A DNA stretch of 64,000 bases from Podospora comata (GCA_017354895.1 CP071493.1:6262001-6326000), one strand, 5' to 3'; positions 22,255 through 33,095 are shown, counted from the first letter of the stretch. Notes: generated by a model from the sequence alone, not told the origin. Program-made: numbers and translations.

Positions 22255-24090
22255 ATGCCGAACAGGTACAGCAAGTGGTTTAAAAAGCCCACCTGGCGTC
22301 GTCATGCAGCGTCGTCGGCTTCGTCTAGCGCGCAGTACGTGGGTATGTTGAGACTCCGCGCCGTATCGCAAGCCTTCTGGTAGCCCACATTTTCCGGCAG
22401 ACCCCGAGTAGAAACACACGCAACATGGATCGAAATTGTCTTCAATCATTGCAACAGCGCCATGTGCTACTCTCTCCCCGCCTACCGCCGACTCTCATGC
22501 AGCCCGAACCAGTACGGAGGCGACAGTGACAGATTGTTACCAGCCAACCGCAGCGCTACGATCTTCGACTCCAGAACTTCCCGGCGAACCCCAATATAAG
22601 TTAACAGCAACCGAGTTTACAAAGCAACCAACCCCTACCATTTCCACGTCCGAGAGGTTGTGGAACGCCGCATACGACAGCCTTGAGACGGACAATGCAG
22701 AGCTTGTTATGTTATATATGAAAACGTTGGAAATAGTTCTCGGAGCTAACCTAGGCGTTGCTCCTGACGCTATCATCTCGGCCGAGCTCCATAACCCGAC
22801 TAAACGATAGATGTATATAAGGAGGCTGGTGGAGAAAGGCCGGGCGAAAATTTCTAAAGTGTCCAAGATCATGAACGGAGTAAGCGACGTCGCCGATTTT
22901 ATCCTGTTGGTTAAAGGAATAATTGACCTAGCTGTCCAAAGCGTGCCGCAGGCCGCGCTTCCGTTGGCCGGTGTTTACGTTAGACTGTAAGTAAGTAGTT
23001 ATCCTTCGAACACCCTTTATCCTTGGGTCTACTAATATACCTCTAGATTCTCCGGAATCCTGCGTAAGCGACGAAATCTAACCTTGCCGGTATCGTCCAT
23101 ATTATATCTAGAATAGACTGGTACTGCGCCCTTACCGAACATCTCCTAAATAAGAATAATATTGCCGGCGGCAGTGACCTGCAGGTAGTCTTGCGCTAGC
23201 TGGAGGGGATAGTCATCGAGCTCTATAAGGTTTTTCTCCTGTACTAGATAAAGAGTGTTTGCTCTTACTATCGCAACTAAGGTCTCGTCGTCCTTCGAGG
23301 GATGCTAAATTTAGATGATTGAGACGGCGATCTAAAAGACGTTAGGGACGCAGAAACCATTACCCAAAAACGATATAGTTTAGTTCTTCTAAGAATAGAC
23401 GAGGAATTCCCTAAGGAAGCTCGTCAGTCGTGCTAAGGGAATGGAGACACGACTCGGCGACGTCCATCAGACGCTTTAAGACTTTATCTCGTTATAGAAA
23501 GACACCCACCGCGATAAAATTAAGTTACCCTACCGCAGAGATCTCCGCGTCGTTGATCCGCAACACGACATAGAACGGATCGAGAAGAGTAAAGATAAGC
23601 TGCTGCAGGATATGTATAAGTGGATACTTCGCACCCCGGAGTATACAGCGTTTATAAACTAGGACGGTAGCGGATCTAATTGTCCGCTACGTCGATAGCT
23701 CTAGATAAAAGGATATGCCGGTACGGGGAATATAATGGTTATAATCGGCCTCATTCGCTAACTCTCACATCAGCCTATTACCCTATTACTAGCGCTTTCC
23801 TTCTTCTTCTGTTAAGGCATAAATACAGATCTGAAAAACGCTACCGCTATCCTCCGGTCCCTTAATCTAGCTTTTTCTTTAGCAGCCATACCTTATATCC
23901 CATCTACTTTAGAAATACAAAGAGACAGGCGCCGACTTCTTTAAGGACCAAAATGCCTTCATCGCCCTGTCCGAGATACTTCAAAATATATTGAAGGATC
24001 CCCAGTTGTCGCCTGTATACCTCGCGATCGACGCACCTTCGTTAATGGTTATTCAGGAACCGAGGACCGTATGCCCCACCCGGGTCCTCC
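22255..24090 (+). pseudogene. NACHT NTPase NLR relic (HET-E/NWD2 type), stop-ridden
   Basis: Decayed STAND/NLR gene. It opens with a typical N-terminal segment of NWD2-type genes (MPNRYSKWFKKP at 22255). It continues in another frame through LWNAAYDSLETDNAELVM and LVKGIIDLAVQSVPQAALPL, has an intron-like GTAAGT near 22988, and reaches the NACHT domain with DPQHDIERIEKSKDKLLQD (about 23555). A corrupted Walker A reads GYAGTGNIM (about 23711; family consensus GxPGTGKT), and SPVYLAIDA (about 24015) is the Walker B region. Many in-frame TAG/TAA codons fall where the family has Trp or Gln (for example N-stop-D, FFC-stop-G, LI-stop), consistent with C-to-T or G-to-A change. No WD40 or other repeat domain is left downstream. 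It cannot make a working protein. Confidence 0.85.
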
Positions 24091-24433
24091 GGTCCTCTCC
24101 TTATTGGACCGTCCCACGTGACTTTCCTGTGCAGGTGCCACAGTGTGTCGACAATATCCCCATTTCCTACTCCACAGCATCGCCGAGACGGTTCTGACTC
24201 TTCTAAGTAAAACCAAGTTTACCTGTATTCATGCTGCTCAACGTGTCAGGATATTCCTCTCCCAGTACCCTCTATCTCGTCCTCATCACCTCCACCTCCA
24301 GGGACTCCATCTCCTTCTCGTGGCCTTGATTCTGGTACACCGACACCAGATTATTCATGTTGGTAAATATTTTGGGATATTCCGATCCTATCACCCTAGA
24401 AACTCGGCGTCCACCCATCGGCACTGACATACG
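24091..24433. other. Spacer between NLR relic and TPR-CHAT gene
   Basis: About 340 bp, convergent spacer. It may hold the last worn remains of the NLR and the 3' UTR of the TPR-CHAT gene. A T/C-rich stretch (24265-24320) is present; no ORF of interest. Confidence 0.4.
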
Positions 24434-27400
24434 TTAGACGCCAAAGTGGACGTACGGAATCCAGTATACATTTGCCATTTTTTGCACCCGCAATCCGGAG
24501 AGCTCCAACTTGGCATCTCTCTCCTCTTCATTCTTTGCATTTTCATCCTTCGTTTCTTCATCCTTCTCCTTTTCATCCTTGATCCCCCCGTCTCGCAGCG
24601 CGCGAACCGCCCGATGGAGTCCTCGGCAGACCGCCGCATCCGTCATCCCTTCGTCCCGTAGCGTCTCATACAACACCCTCGCCACGTCAACGCAGTGCCT
24701 GTCCGACACCTCCCAGAGTGTTCCCACTACATGCCGGAAGCCCGCGAGCTGGAAGGCGCTGACAAGATGGATTCCCTCGTCGGCGAGTTGTATCGCCTCA
24801 TTGGCTCCGGTCGAGCAAGCCGAGAGATATCCAAGAAACGGCCCGTTCTCCTGGAGCCTGTGGTCACGGAGGTCTCCCACCGTGAGCGGATCGGTTTTCC
24901 AATCCTCGAGGAGCAGACAGCTCCGTGAAGGTTCCATCGGGTCCGACTGCCCGTGGCCGGCAAAGTGGAATATCTTGCACGTCCGCAGGTGCTGAAGCAC
25001 ATCGTCTTTACACGGCGTTGGTGTAATCGGTTGTAATTTTAGCGAAGGACAGAGATCCTTAAGCATCTCCACCTCGCTTGCAGCAAACGGGAGGATTCCA
25101 TTTACCGGTAGGTATGGTGTTTCGCGCATGGCCACCAGGAGAGCATTGTCAGAGAGTGGTCCGGCAGACGTTCGAATAGGGTGCCGACGTCCGTGTATCA
25201 ATGCCTTGACCGAAGGGGCGTACGACGATATAACTCTGTCGAGCACCGTCTCGGTAGAACCTTGCATATGTCGTCCTGCTGCGTGAAGGGGCAGCTGACT
25301 GAGGAGTCCCGTTGGAATCCACCATACGCGGGGCCAATTGTCACTAGAGACGGGCACCTTAAAACCAAGCGCGTCTAGACTGGGACGAGCGACGACATCC
25401 CAGAGCCATTCCAGTAGAGGCGCGATATGGAAAGAGCCTGTTGTGCGAGATTTTTGAAGATCCTGGACCTTTTTCTGGACCTTTTCCATTGTTAGACCAG
25501 GCAATTCCAGCACACTGATCTGGTCACGCTCGATCAGAAACGCATCGCAGCGGTACGAGCTTAAATTGACGACGATGATAGGGTTTGGATTCGCTGCGGC
25601 CATCATCTCATTTTCGGCCGGCGGACGAAGAAAGCGATCGAATCCAGGTTGAGCACGAATCCTGGTGATAAGCTCGCCGAATTGCTGGTCCGCTTCACGA
25701 CGACGTTTCGCTAGCGACTCCCACGAAGATATATTATCGTTAGAGACGGTATAAGCTGATCGGTCCGCTGGAGAATCTAACTCGTCTCGGAGGGATACAA
25801 ACTTATATGCGAAGCCCGGATACTCCCATTTAAGATCGGAAATATCTCCGCGCATGTCCATGAGCAGACCGGCAATAACGCCACGACCAAGTTCGAGAAG
25901 CTGCAAAGCGTGAGAGGGTTTCCTTCCTGCATTTAGAGCCACAGCGGCTGCCGTGGAAGCCAAGCCAGCGGAGTCCGTAAGCATGTGCTGCTTGTCGGTA
26001 TGGTTCAGAGACCGCGGGCTCACAGTCGGGAGGAGTTTGATCGCTTCTTCCAGCAGCTGGCTTGACTCGTCCCAATTTTGCTGCGACGCGAGAATGTTGG
26101 CAGCCGCCTGACCGAGTCGAATGCGGATGGACGGGGGGGCGGTATGGCAATACCAGCCTTCTTTGTACGACGAAAGCCTACGGTTGAGGTCGTCTATGAA
26201 GCCAGTCCGGTCGAATCGCCTGCCAAGCATATTTCCAAGGTGGTCCAACCGGACAGCTCGGTCGGGGTGGTCTTGCGGTGTAGCATCCACTGCCATACTG
26301 GCGACATCGATAGCACGATTAAGGTCGTCTATAAAGCCGGTCCGGTAGAATTGCATGTCAAGCATGTTTCCAAGGTTATTTAAGTGGCTAGCTTGGTCGG
26401 TGTGGTCTTTAGGTGTAGTATCCACTGCCATGCTAGCGACATCGACAGCACGATTGAGGTCGTCTATAGAGCCGGTTCGCTGGAACCGCCTGCCAAGCCA
26501 GTTTCCAAGGTTGCTTAAGTAGCCAGCTCGGTGGGGGTGGTCTTGAGCTGTAGCATCCACTGCCATGCTGGCGACATCGACAGCACGATTAAGGTCGTCC
26601 ATAGAGCCGGCCCGCTCAAACCGCCTGCCAAGCCAGTTTCCAAGGTTATTTAAGCAACCAGCTCGGGCGGGGTGGTCTTGGGGTGTTGCGTCTACTGCTA
26701 TACTAGCGACATCGACAGCACGATTAAGGTCGTCCATGGAGCCGGTCCGGTCGAATCGCCTACCAAGCATATTTCCAAGGTTGTTCAAGTAGCCAGCTCG
26801 GGCGGGGTGGTTTTGGGGTATTGCGTCCACTGCCACGCTGGCGACATCGACAGCACGATTAAGGTCGTCCATCGAGCCCGTCCGGTCGAATCGCCTGCCA
26901 AGCTGGTTCCCAAGGTTGTTCAAGTACCTAGCTCGGTTGGGATGGTCTTGAGGTGTAGCATCTACTGCCATGCTAGCGACATCGATAGCACGATCGAGGT
27001 CGTCTATAGAGCTAGTCCGCTCAAACCGCATGCCAAGCCAGGTTCCAAGGTTGTTTAAGTAGCCAGCTCGGTTGGGGTGGTCTTGAGGTGTAGCATCCAC
27101 TGCCATGCTGGCGACATCGACAGCACGATTGAGGTCCTCCATCGAGCCCGTCCGGTCGAATCGATTACCAAGCATATTTCCAAGGTTAGTCAAAATAGCT
27201 GCTCGGTCGGGGTGGTCTTGAGGTATAGTATCCACTATCATGCTAGCGACATCGACAGCACGATTAAGGTCGCCTATAGAGCCGGTCCGGTCAAATCGCC
27301 TACCAAGCATATTTCCAAGGTTATTTAAAATAGCTGTTTGGTCGGAGTGGTCTTGAGGTATAGTATCCACTGCCATGCTGGCGACATCGACAGCACGATT

Positions 27401-28786
27401 GAGGTCGTCCATCGAGCCCGTCTGGTCGAATCGCGTGCCAAGCCAGTTTCCAAGGTTGTTTAAGTAGCCAGCTCGGTTGGGATGGTCTTGAGGTGTAGCA
27501 TCCACTGCCATACTGGCGACATCGACAGCACGATTGATATCGTCCATCGAGCCCGTCCGCTCGAACCGCCTGCCAAGCAAGTTTCCAAGGTTATTTAAAT
27601 AACCAGTTTGGTTAGGTTGGTCGTGAGGTGTAGTATTTACTGCAATTTTCTCGACATCGACGGCGCGGTTGAGGTCCTCCATAGAGCCGGTCCGCTCGAA
27701 CCGCCTACCAAGCCAGGTTCCAAGGTTATTCAAGTAGCTAGCTCGGCCGGGGTGGTCTTGGGATGTTGCGTCCACTGCCATGCTGGCGATATCGACAGCA
27801 CGATTAAGATCATCCATCGAGCCGGTCCGGTCGAATCGCCTGCCAAGCCAGTATATAAGGTTGTTTAAGGAGACAGCTCGGTCGGGGTGGTCTTGAGGTG
27901 TAGCATCCACTGCCATACTGGCGACATCGACAGCACGATTGAGGTCGTCCATCGAGCCCGTCTGGTCGAATCGCGTGCCAAGCCAGTTTCCAAGGTTGTT
28001 TAAGTAGCCAGCTCGGTTGGGGTGGTCTTGAGGTGTAGCATCCACTGCCATGCTGGCGACATCGACAGCACGATTGAGGTCCTCCATCGAGCCGGTCTGC
28101 TCAAAACGCATCCCGAGCATTATCCCAAGGTTGCTTAATATACTGGGTTCAATATATGCTCCTCCAATCTCTACCGCCTGTTCCATAATCCTAATAGCAT
28201 TCTTTAAATCTTCGAAGCTGTCCGTTTGCTGGTGATTCTGCGCCAGTTCTACCGCTTGATCGCTTGAACGACCTGTTTGGATGCCGATTTTCTCAAATTC
28301 CGGCTTTTGGCTCATTATTTGACTGATATCGTCATGTTAGCACCTTGCCGTGTCAAGAAGATATAATTACCGCTGACACTGCTGAGTGCTTCTCCGTAAC
28401 TCAAAATGGAAAGTCAGGCCAACATCTCAGTGCTTTTGCCTACGAAGATTCAAAATAACAACTTACTTAGCCTCGGAACACATCTGCACACCCTCTTCCA
28501 GCGTGGTCACCCAGGCCGACATCCTGTTAAGGATCTGTAGCCGCCGGGTACGATCCGAGTGGTCTGTAGGTGTGATGGCTACCCATCTCTCTGCTTGCTG
28601 AACACCTCGTTCTAGGTGTTTCGTTGAGTCTGCCTTTTGGAAGAGGAGAAAGCAGGTGTAAATGTATAGCTCGGTCTGATCATCGCTGGCGGAATCATCT
28701 TGCGACTCTGCAAAAGAGCAAAGGTCTTCGTTGCTCAAGTCATCGAGGAGAGAGGCCATCTCGGGCTCAATATTGAACAGCTCCAT
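24434..28786 (-). CDS. TPR-CHAT protease with 14 near-identical repeats
   Basis: 1402-residue protein from two minus-strand exons, 28467-28786 and 24434-28322; the 144-bp intron (GTAAGT...ATATCAG) restores frame as E-A-N-Q-I-M-S-Q. The N-terminal acidic domain (about 1-110; LYIYTCFLLFQKADSTKHL) is followed by a TPR-like array of 14 complete 45-residue units with consensus close to TGSMDDLNRAVDVASMAVDA and TPQDHPDRAGYLNNLGNWLG, preceded by one degenerate unit. The C-terminal CHAT domain (caspase-like, clan CD) has the His in FHFAGHGQSD (about H1230) and the Cys in YLSACSTGANEA (about C1276), then HVVGTLWEVSD. A Lys/Glu-rich insertion (about 1340-1365) precedes the terminal WIPYVHFG. CHAT proteases serve as cell-death effectors or activators in fungal NLR clusters and bacterial defence. 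No nucleotide-binding domain is fused here; the neighbouring NACHT relic could be its former partner. Confidence 0.93.
26219..28108 (-). repeat. 135-bp coding tandem repeats, 14 units
   Basis: Fourteen consecutive 135-bp units encode the TPR-like array of the TPR-CHAT gene, and a fifteenth diverges after its first 14 codons. Units keep frame exactly and are very similar at the DNA level (for example CGACATCGACAGCACGATT recurs). Differences fall on a few codons: D/E/Q after RF, W/M/L before LG, and the residues after DHP. This is the pattern of high-internal-conservation repeats that expand, shrink and exchange between units. Confidence 0.9.
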
Positions 28787-29862
28787 GTTGGGAATGTGGC
28801 GGTTGGCTGCTAAATGCTTGTTGGACGGGCTGAAGTCGTTTATAGGACTGTGGATTCCAAATTATCCGCCGTGACAAGATGGTAAATACCGGGTTGTGGA
28901 TACGTTGGCAAGGTGCAAACGGACGTATGGCTATCCTTAGGAGAATATGGTGCTGGCAACTTATTTAATCCCCTTGTGTTGGGTTTCTTCCATTAGGAGC
29001 AAAGATAGGCAATAACTCGAATATGCCTTGGAAGTTGCCCTGCGTTGAGCCTCCCATGTAACACTGCAGGATTAGGTTCCCATTGGCGGAAATACAAGTA
29101 AGCCTTTCTGGAGCCTTACATGGCCATTGACCCGCTACTCCTTGTTACGGTACCTCCTCAGTTACTCTGATGGAGTTGCATCTGGCTGAACTGAAATTTT
29201 CCTTGGTCTCGACAAGGTATTTTTGTGCGCCCAACGACGCATATGCCTTGTGATGTGCTGACCGTGACGTATGGGTGGTCTACTCTAAAATCTTGCTGTG
29301 CGGCCGCTGCGGCGTCGCCGGATGCCTTATATGTCGTGAAACCCCGTATAGTACCCCGCCCCGTACGAAGCTGAGCCACTTCCAGGCGGGTTTAGTGTTA
29401 CCCTCGAGTGGATGCAACTCAGCCTGATCAGGCGGCAGCAGACTGACGTTAGAACCCACACCGGCTATGTCACATATCTCAGTTTTATCGCCGGGAGCTT
29501 AATGCTTTCTGGACAAGCCGGAGCTAGATGCCTGACCGAATGTTGCGCACTATCCCCACTCAAGGCGGGCGAGAGGTCCTGGATTCGAGACAGCTCTCAG
29601 TCGGGCGTGCTGGTGGCGGGCATCACTTCGACCACACCTCGGCCGCGGGGGTGTGTTACACTGCATACGCCGCAATTGCCGTGCAGCAGTTGCTGCTTTT
29701 GCAACAGCCAAGTCGGATATCCTACAGTCATCATATACCTATCTACGACCATGCGCTCTGATAGATCGGCGCACTTCTTGAACCCGGACTTCTGATCTAC
29801 ACACGCTCGAGTAGCTCATTGTTCTCTTGAAAATTCTCCCGTTGTGATTCACAACTGTGATC
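28787..29862. promoter_or_regulatory. Divergent promoter region between TPR-CHAT and caspase-like genes
   Basis: 1.08 kb between two head-to-head genes. The ORF at 29412-29795 and its frame-shifted partner 29528-29761 show no domain I recognise and may be relics or chance frames. Otherwise nothing specific is seen. The arrangement suggests a shared control region. Confidence 0.5.
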
Positions 29863-31881
29863 ATGGTGGATGAAGCCGGTGTCGCCCTGACACACTGGGC
29901 GGTTTTGATCGGGATCGATTTCTATGTGCGAGACCGATGCCTTCGAGGCAGCGTGCGAGACGCTAAGACCGTTAAACAGTATCTGGAGACAGGACCTACG
30001 CCTGTGGATATCGCCATCTTTACTGCAACAACGCCGTCGGACCCCGACTCTCGCCATCCAGTCGAGGAGCCTGCCTTGTGGCCTACATATGCCAATATAG
30101 TCGCGAAACTCAAAAGAGTGCTGGAGAAGGCGAAGCGGGGAGATTTCGTATACATTCACTACTCGGGTCACGGAACACGGAGGAAGAGTGAGAGATCCAC
30201 TTATCCGGCCGGAAACCTGGCTTTTGTTCTCTTCGAGGATAACGAACATGGCAGCAGTTATCTCATAGGCAATGTGCTAGCAAGTTGTCTCCGCAAGATG
30301 GTGGAAAAGGGGCTCCTCGTCACCCTTGTTTTCGATTGTTGCTACTCAGGAAGTGTCCTCCGTACCGGCGGAGTACAAGGCGCTGACATCCGGGCCATCG
30401 ACTACAACCCTGCTGTCGACGCGGCATCTCCACAGGATCCAAACCCCTTTGGTTTGGATGGCGCTTTACGCGATGCTTGGATGCCACTCGAGCAATTGTT
30501 CATCAACCCCGATGGGTACACGATCCTCGCAGCCTGCGGTCCACATGAGAAGGCATGGGAACTCACAATCGAAGGGGGGGGACGAAGAGGGGCACTCAGC
30601 TATTTTCTTGTCGAGGCTCTCAGCGCCTTAAGGAGGAGCGGTGTCGAGCTTACGCATCAGTCCCTATATCAGCACATTCACACCAGGTTCCACGCATCCT
30701 GGCCGCAGCAAAACCCAATGCGCTACGGCGAGAGGAATTTTTCATTTTTCGGAAAGCTCGGCATTCCACCAAGTATAGCTTTCACCTCTGTCTACTGGAC
30801 AGAGGACGGCCGCCTGTGCTTAAGGGCCGGGGAGGCGCACGGTGTGCACAAGGGCGACGAGTATGCTGTGTATCCTTTTAGCGCACCGGAAGCTCTCACC
30901 GTCCGGACGAGCGCAAGATCGGTGAGGGTAAGAGTTGAAACCGTCCGCTCTCTCACTTCAGATTTGGTGGTCGTTGAAGAAGTGGCATCAGTGGCGTCAG
31001 CGGTTACAACGATTAAGACGGGCTGGAAAGCAAAACCAGTGGCGCAGCTCTCGCCCCGCAAGACTTCCGTGCGCCTTCTGCCGAGCGCGTCCTCCCAGCT
31101 GCCATGGAGAGAGGCCGAAAAGCAGCAGCGTTTCCTGCATCTCTACACCGAGGACAACGACACAGAACCGTGCATCTTCCATGTCGCGCTCAACGAACAG
31201 GAGGAGTGCGAAATACTGGACGGGTCGCTCGAAAGGATAGTCAACTTGCCAACCGTATCACTACACATGCCTGGAGCACCCGACCGTGTCATGGACGTCC
31301 TGCAGCACCTCGCAATGTTCAAATTCTTTGAAGGAGTAGAAAATCAGACGCCCAACGCCTATTTTGAAGACTCGTTTTCTCTTCTCCCCATACATGGAGC
31401 CGGAGCTTCCGGCGTTTTCGATGTTAGGCATGGCGATAAATGGGGGTTTAGGGTCGAGAACCTCGGAGATCGGCCATTGTATCTGGCCATATTTAACTTT
31501 AAGCCGTCCTGGCAGATTACCAATCTCATATCGGAAGCAGGAGGAGGCGACTGTTTGGTTGTACAGCCCAAAGGCGAAGACGGTACAGGCAAGGAGGAAA
31601 TATCGTTAACGATGCACGTGCCGGAGCCGCTTCTACGTCGGGGTGAAAAGCGATGCGAAGATATCGTGAAGGTCTTCATTACTAGCAAGCAAACCTCTTT
31701 TCCATCGATGGTCCTGCCCGATCTTTCCCTCTGTGCCGAGACTCCTGCTAGAGCGACCCGCGGGAGCGACGATCAGCTATGGAACTTCCTTTTGCAACTG
31801 ACCACACCATTTCGAGACCAAGATCACGCACACGAGGAGTGGGCCTCTCGGAACTTCATTATTTGCACCGCTATGAAGTAA
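29863..31881 (+). CDS. Caspase-like cysteine protease (peptidase C14)
   Basis: 672-residue single-exon protein. The start is the ATG at 29863 (TCATGGTGG); the frame extends two codons upstream to a GTG only. N-terminal caspase/metacaspase p20-like fold: strand WAVLIGIDFY, LRGSVRDAKTV, catalytic His in FVYIHYSGHGTRRK (about H103), catalytic Cys in LVTLVFDCCYSGSV (about C160), then YTILAACGPHEKAWE and GGRRGALSYFLVEAL. The C-terminal half is beta-rich (VRHGDKWGFRVENLGDRP; LYLAIFNFKPSWQITNL), an accessory domain often found after fungal C14 domains. No signal peptide; cytosolic. As in metacaspases, activity toward basic residues is possible but not proven. Head to head with the TPR-CHAT protease, also clan CD, which points to a proteolytic death or immunity module. 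Confidence 0.9.
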   Translation: MVDEAGVALTHWAVLIGIDFYVRDRCLRGSVRDAKTVKQYLETGPTPVDIAIFTATTPSDPDSRHPVEEPALWPTYANIVAKLKRVLEKAKRGDFVYIHYSGHGTRRKSERSTYPAGNLAFVLFEDNEHGSSYLIGNVLASCLRKMVEKGLLVTLVFDCCYSGSVLRTGGVQGADIRAIDYNPAVDAASPQDPNPFGLDGALRDAWMPLEQLFINPDGYTILAACGPHEKAWELTIEGGGRRGALSYFLVEALSALRRSGVELTHQSLYQHIHTRFHASWPQQNPMRYGERNFSFFGKLGIPPSIAFTSVYWTEDGRLCLRAGEAHGVHKGDEYAVYPFSAPEALTVRTSARSVRVRVETVRSLTSDLVVVEEVASVASAVTTIKTGWKAKPVAQLSPRKTSVRLLPSASSQLPWREAEKQQRFLHLYTEDNDTEPCIFHVALNEQEECEILDGSLERIVNLPTVSLHMPGAPDRVMDVLQHLAMFKFFEGVENQTPNAYFEDSFSLLPIHGAGASGVFDVRHGDKWGFRVENLGDRPLYLAIFNFKPSWQITNLISEAGGGDCLVVQPKGEDGTGKEEISLTMHVPEPLLRRGEKRCEDIVKVFITSKQTSFPSMVLPDLSLCAETPARATRGSDDQLWNFLLQLTTPFRDQDHAHEEWASRNFIICTAMK

Positions 31882-31986
31882 AGTGGGTAAGTGGGATGGT
31901 CATCCTCCCACTCCTGTTAACTCTATCGCGTAGGGACCTATCGAGCTTCTCGATCTCGAAGGTACTAGATAGACTAAGTTACTTGT

Positions 31987-32353
31987 TTACTCAAAATCGT
32001 TATAGAAGTCCAGTTCATCTTCCATCAGCCAGCTATCGCCTTTAACCGGGTTTTTATTCTCATCGCAAAGCTTATAGCGTCCATTCTCCACAGCAACCAC
32101 CGTGTAGGGCCCTTCGCCTGTCGTCGTGCCGGGGACGCGTACGCAAACTCGATCAGCTGGGCGAAACTTTGTATTCTAGCGACGGTCAGTAACGCTGGCG
32201 CAGCCCGAATGGATATACTTACCTTTACATATTTTATGATCTCAGGGCGATCACCATCTTCGCAGAAAGAGAATCTAGATATCTCAGCATTTTGCGGGAA
32301 AGACTGCGTATTACTTTATATATTGAGGGGCCTTACTTGTTATTTGGGTCCAT
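31987..32353 (-). CDS. Small three-exon protein with SH3-like fold pattern
   Basis: 85-residue protein from minus-strand exons 32337-32353, 32223-32274 and 31987-32175 (258 nt in frame). Introns are 62 bp (GTAAGG...CTAG) and 47 bp (GTAAGT...GCTAG). No exon is long enough to stand out as an ORF. The body reads KFRPADRVCVRV, GEGPYTVVAVENGRYKLCD, NPVKGDSWLMEDELDF: a short five-strand barrel pattern like small SH3/chromo-barrel or KOW-like modules. Similar tiny proteins with a GPY(I/V)V...YKL(C/S) core are common in Sordariomycete accessory loci; that is recollection, not a search. Function unknown. It ends about 105 bp from the caspase gene, convergent with it. Confidence 0.75.
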
Positions 32354-32651
32354 CGTGTCTACCTTTCGTATAAACGGACTTGGGCGGTTGTGAAACTAGG
32401 AGAGAAAGGCCAGGAGGGCAGCCCAACTGTTGGGCCTCGTCCCCTACTTATCTTTCGGTGCAGCTCTTTCCTCTACCTGCCCCACACATTCTGCCTTTCG
32501 TCCTGGGTCAGCAATAGCCAATCAATCTGGTCTTCAGCATGGCGGTGCTGGCACGTCGCCCTAGAAGTAATGGGCAAATCTTGGGACTGCGCCCAATATT
32601 CATGCATCAACTCCGCCTCCTCCTGTCCACCTCTCCCCCGCCTCCTCCCTT
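32354..32651. other. Spacer, C/T-rich
   Basis: About 300 bp between the small SH3-like gene and the triplicated block. It contains pyrimidine-rich sequence (CTCCCCCGCCTCCTCCC) just before the first repeat unit. The ORFs here (32390-32836) run out of frame through the repeats and are not credible. Confidence 0.4.
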
Positions 32652-33095
32652 CCACCTTTCCCCCGCTTCACACTGTCCCGGCTTTTGACGCACCAAAAGT
32701 TACAGTATGTCGCACCCAGAAGCTGATATTGAGCTCGGACAGCGCAACGATTTTTCCTCTTCGCCTCGTGAGGATACGAGCAGTTCGGAAACTATACGTC
32801 CACCTTTCCCCCGCTTTATACTGTCCCGGCTTTTAACGCACTAAAAGTTATAGTATGTCGTACCCAGAAGCTGATATTGAGCTCGGACAGCGCAACGATT
32901 CTTCCTCTTCGCCTCGTGGGGATACGAGCAGTTCAGAAACTATACGTCCACCTTTCCCCCGCTTCACACTGTCCCGGCTTTTAACGCACCAAAAGTTACA
33001 GTATGTCGCACCCAGAAGCTGATATTGAGCTCGGACAGCGCAACGATTCTTCCTCTTCGCCTCGTGGGGATACGAGCAGTTCGGAAACTATACAT
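32652..33095. repeat. Tandem triplication of a 148-bp unit spanning promoter and start codon
   Basis: Three head-to-tail copies begin at about 32652, 32800 and 32948. Each runs from CCACCTTTCCCCCGCTT through CTGTCCCGGCTTTTRACGCA and a start codon (ATG at 32707, 32855 and 33003) to GAAACTATAC. Copies differ at only a handful of bases, mainly C/T. Since 148 is not a multiple of three, the two upstream ATGs lead into frames that stop in the next unit; only the third copy continues into the DUF6594 gene. Confidence 0.92.

Noticed and set aside
26219-28108. CRISPR-like or satellite repeat
   Set aside because: The repeats are 135 bp without spacers, stay exactly in frame and encode TPR-like helices, so they are coding.
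29412-29795. Possible extra gene between the CHAT and caspase-like genes
   Set aside because: Two overlapping frames look similar in quality, with no domain, no splice signals and no clear start context.
32390-32836. 148-codon ORF across the triplicated block
   Set aside because: It reads the repeats in a frame different from the DUF6594 gene and runs through its start region; it is a shadow.
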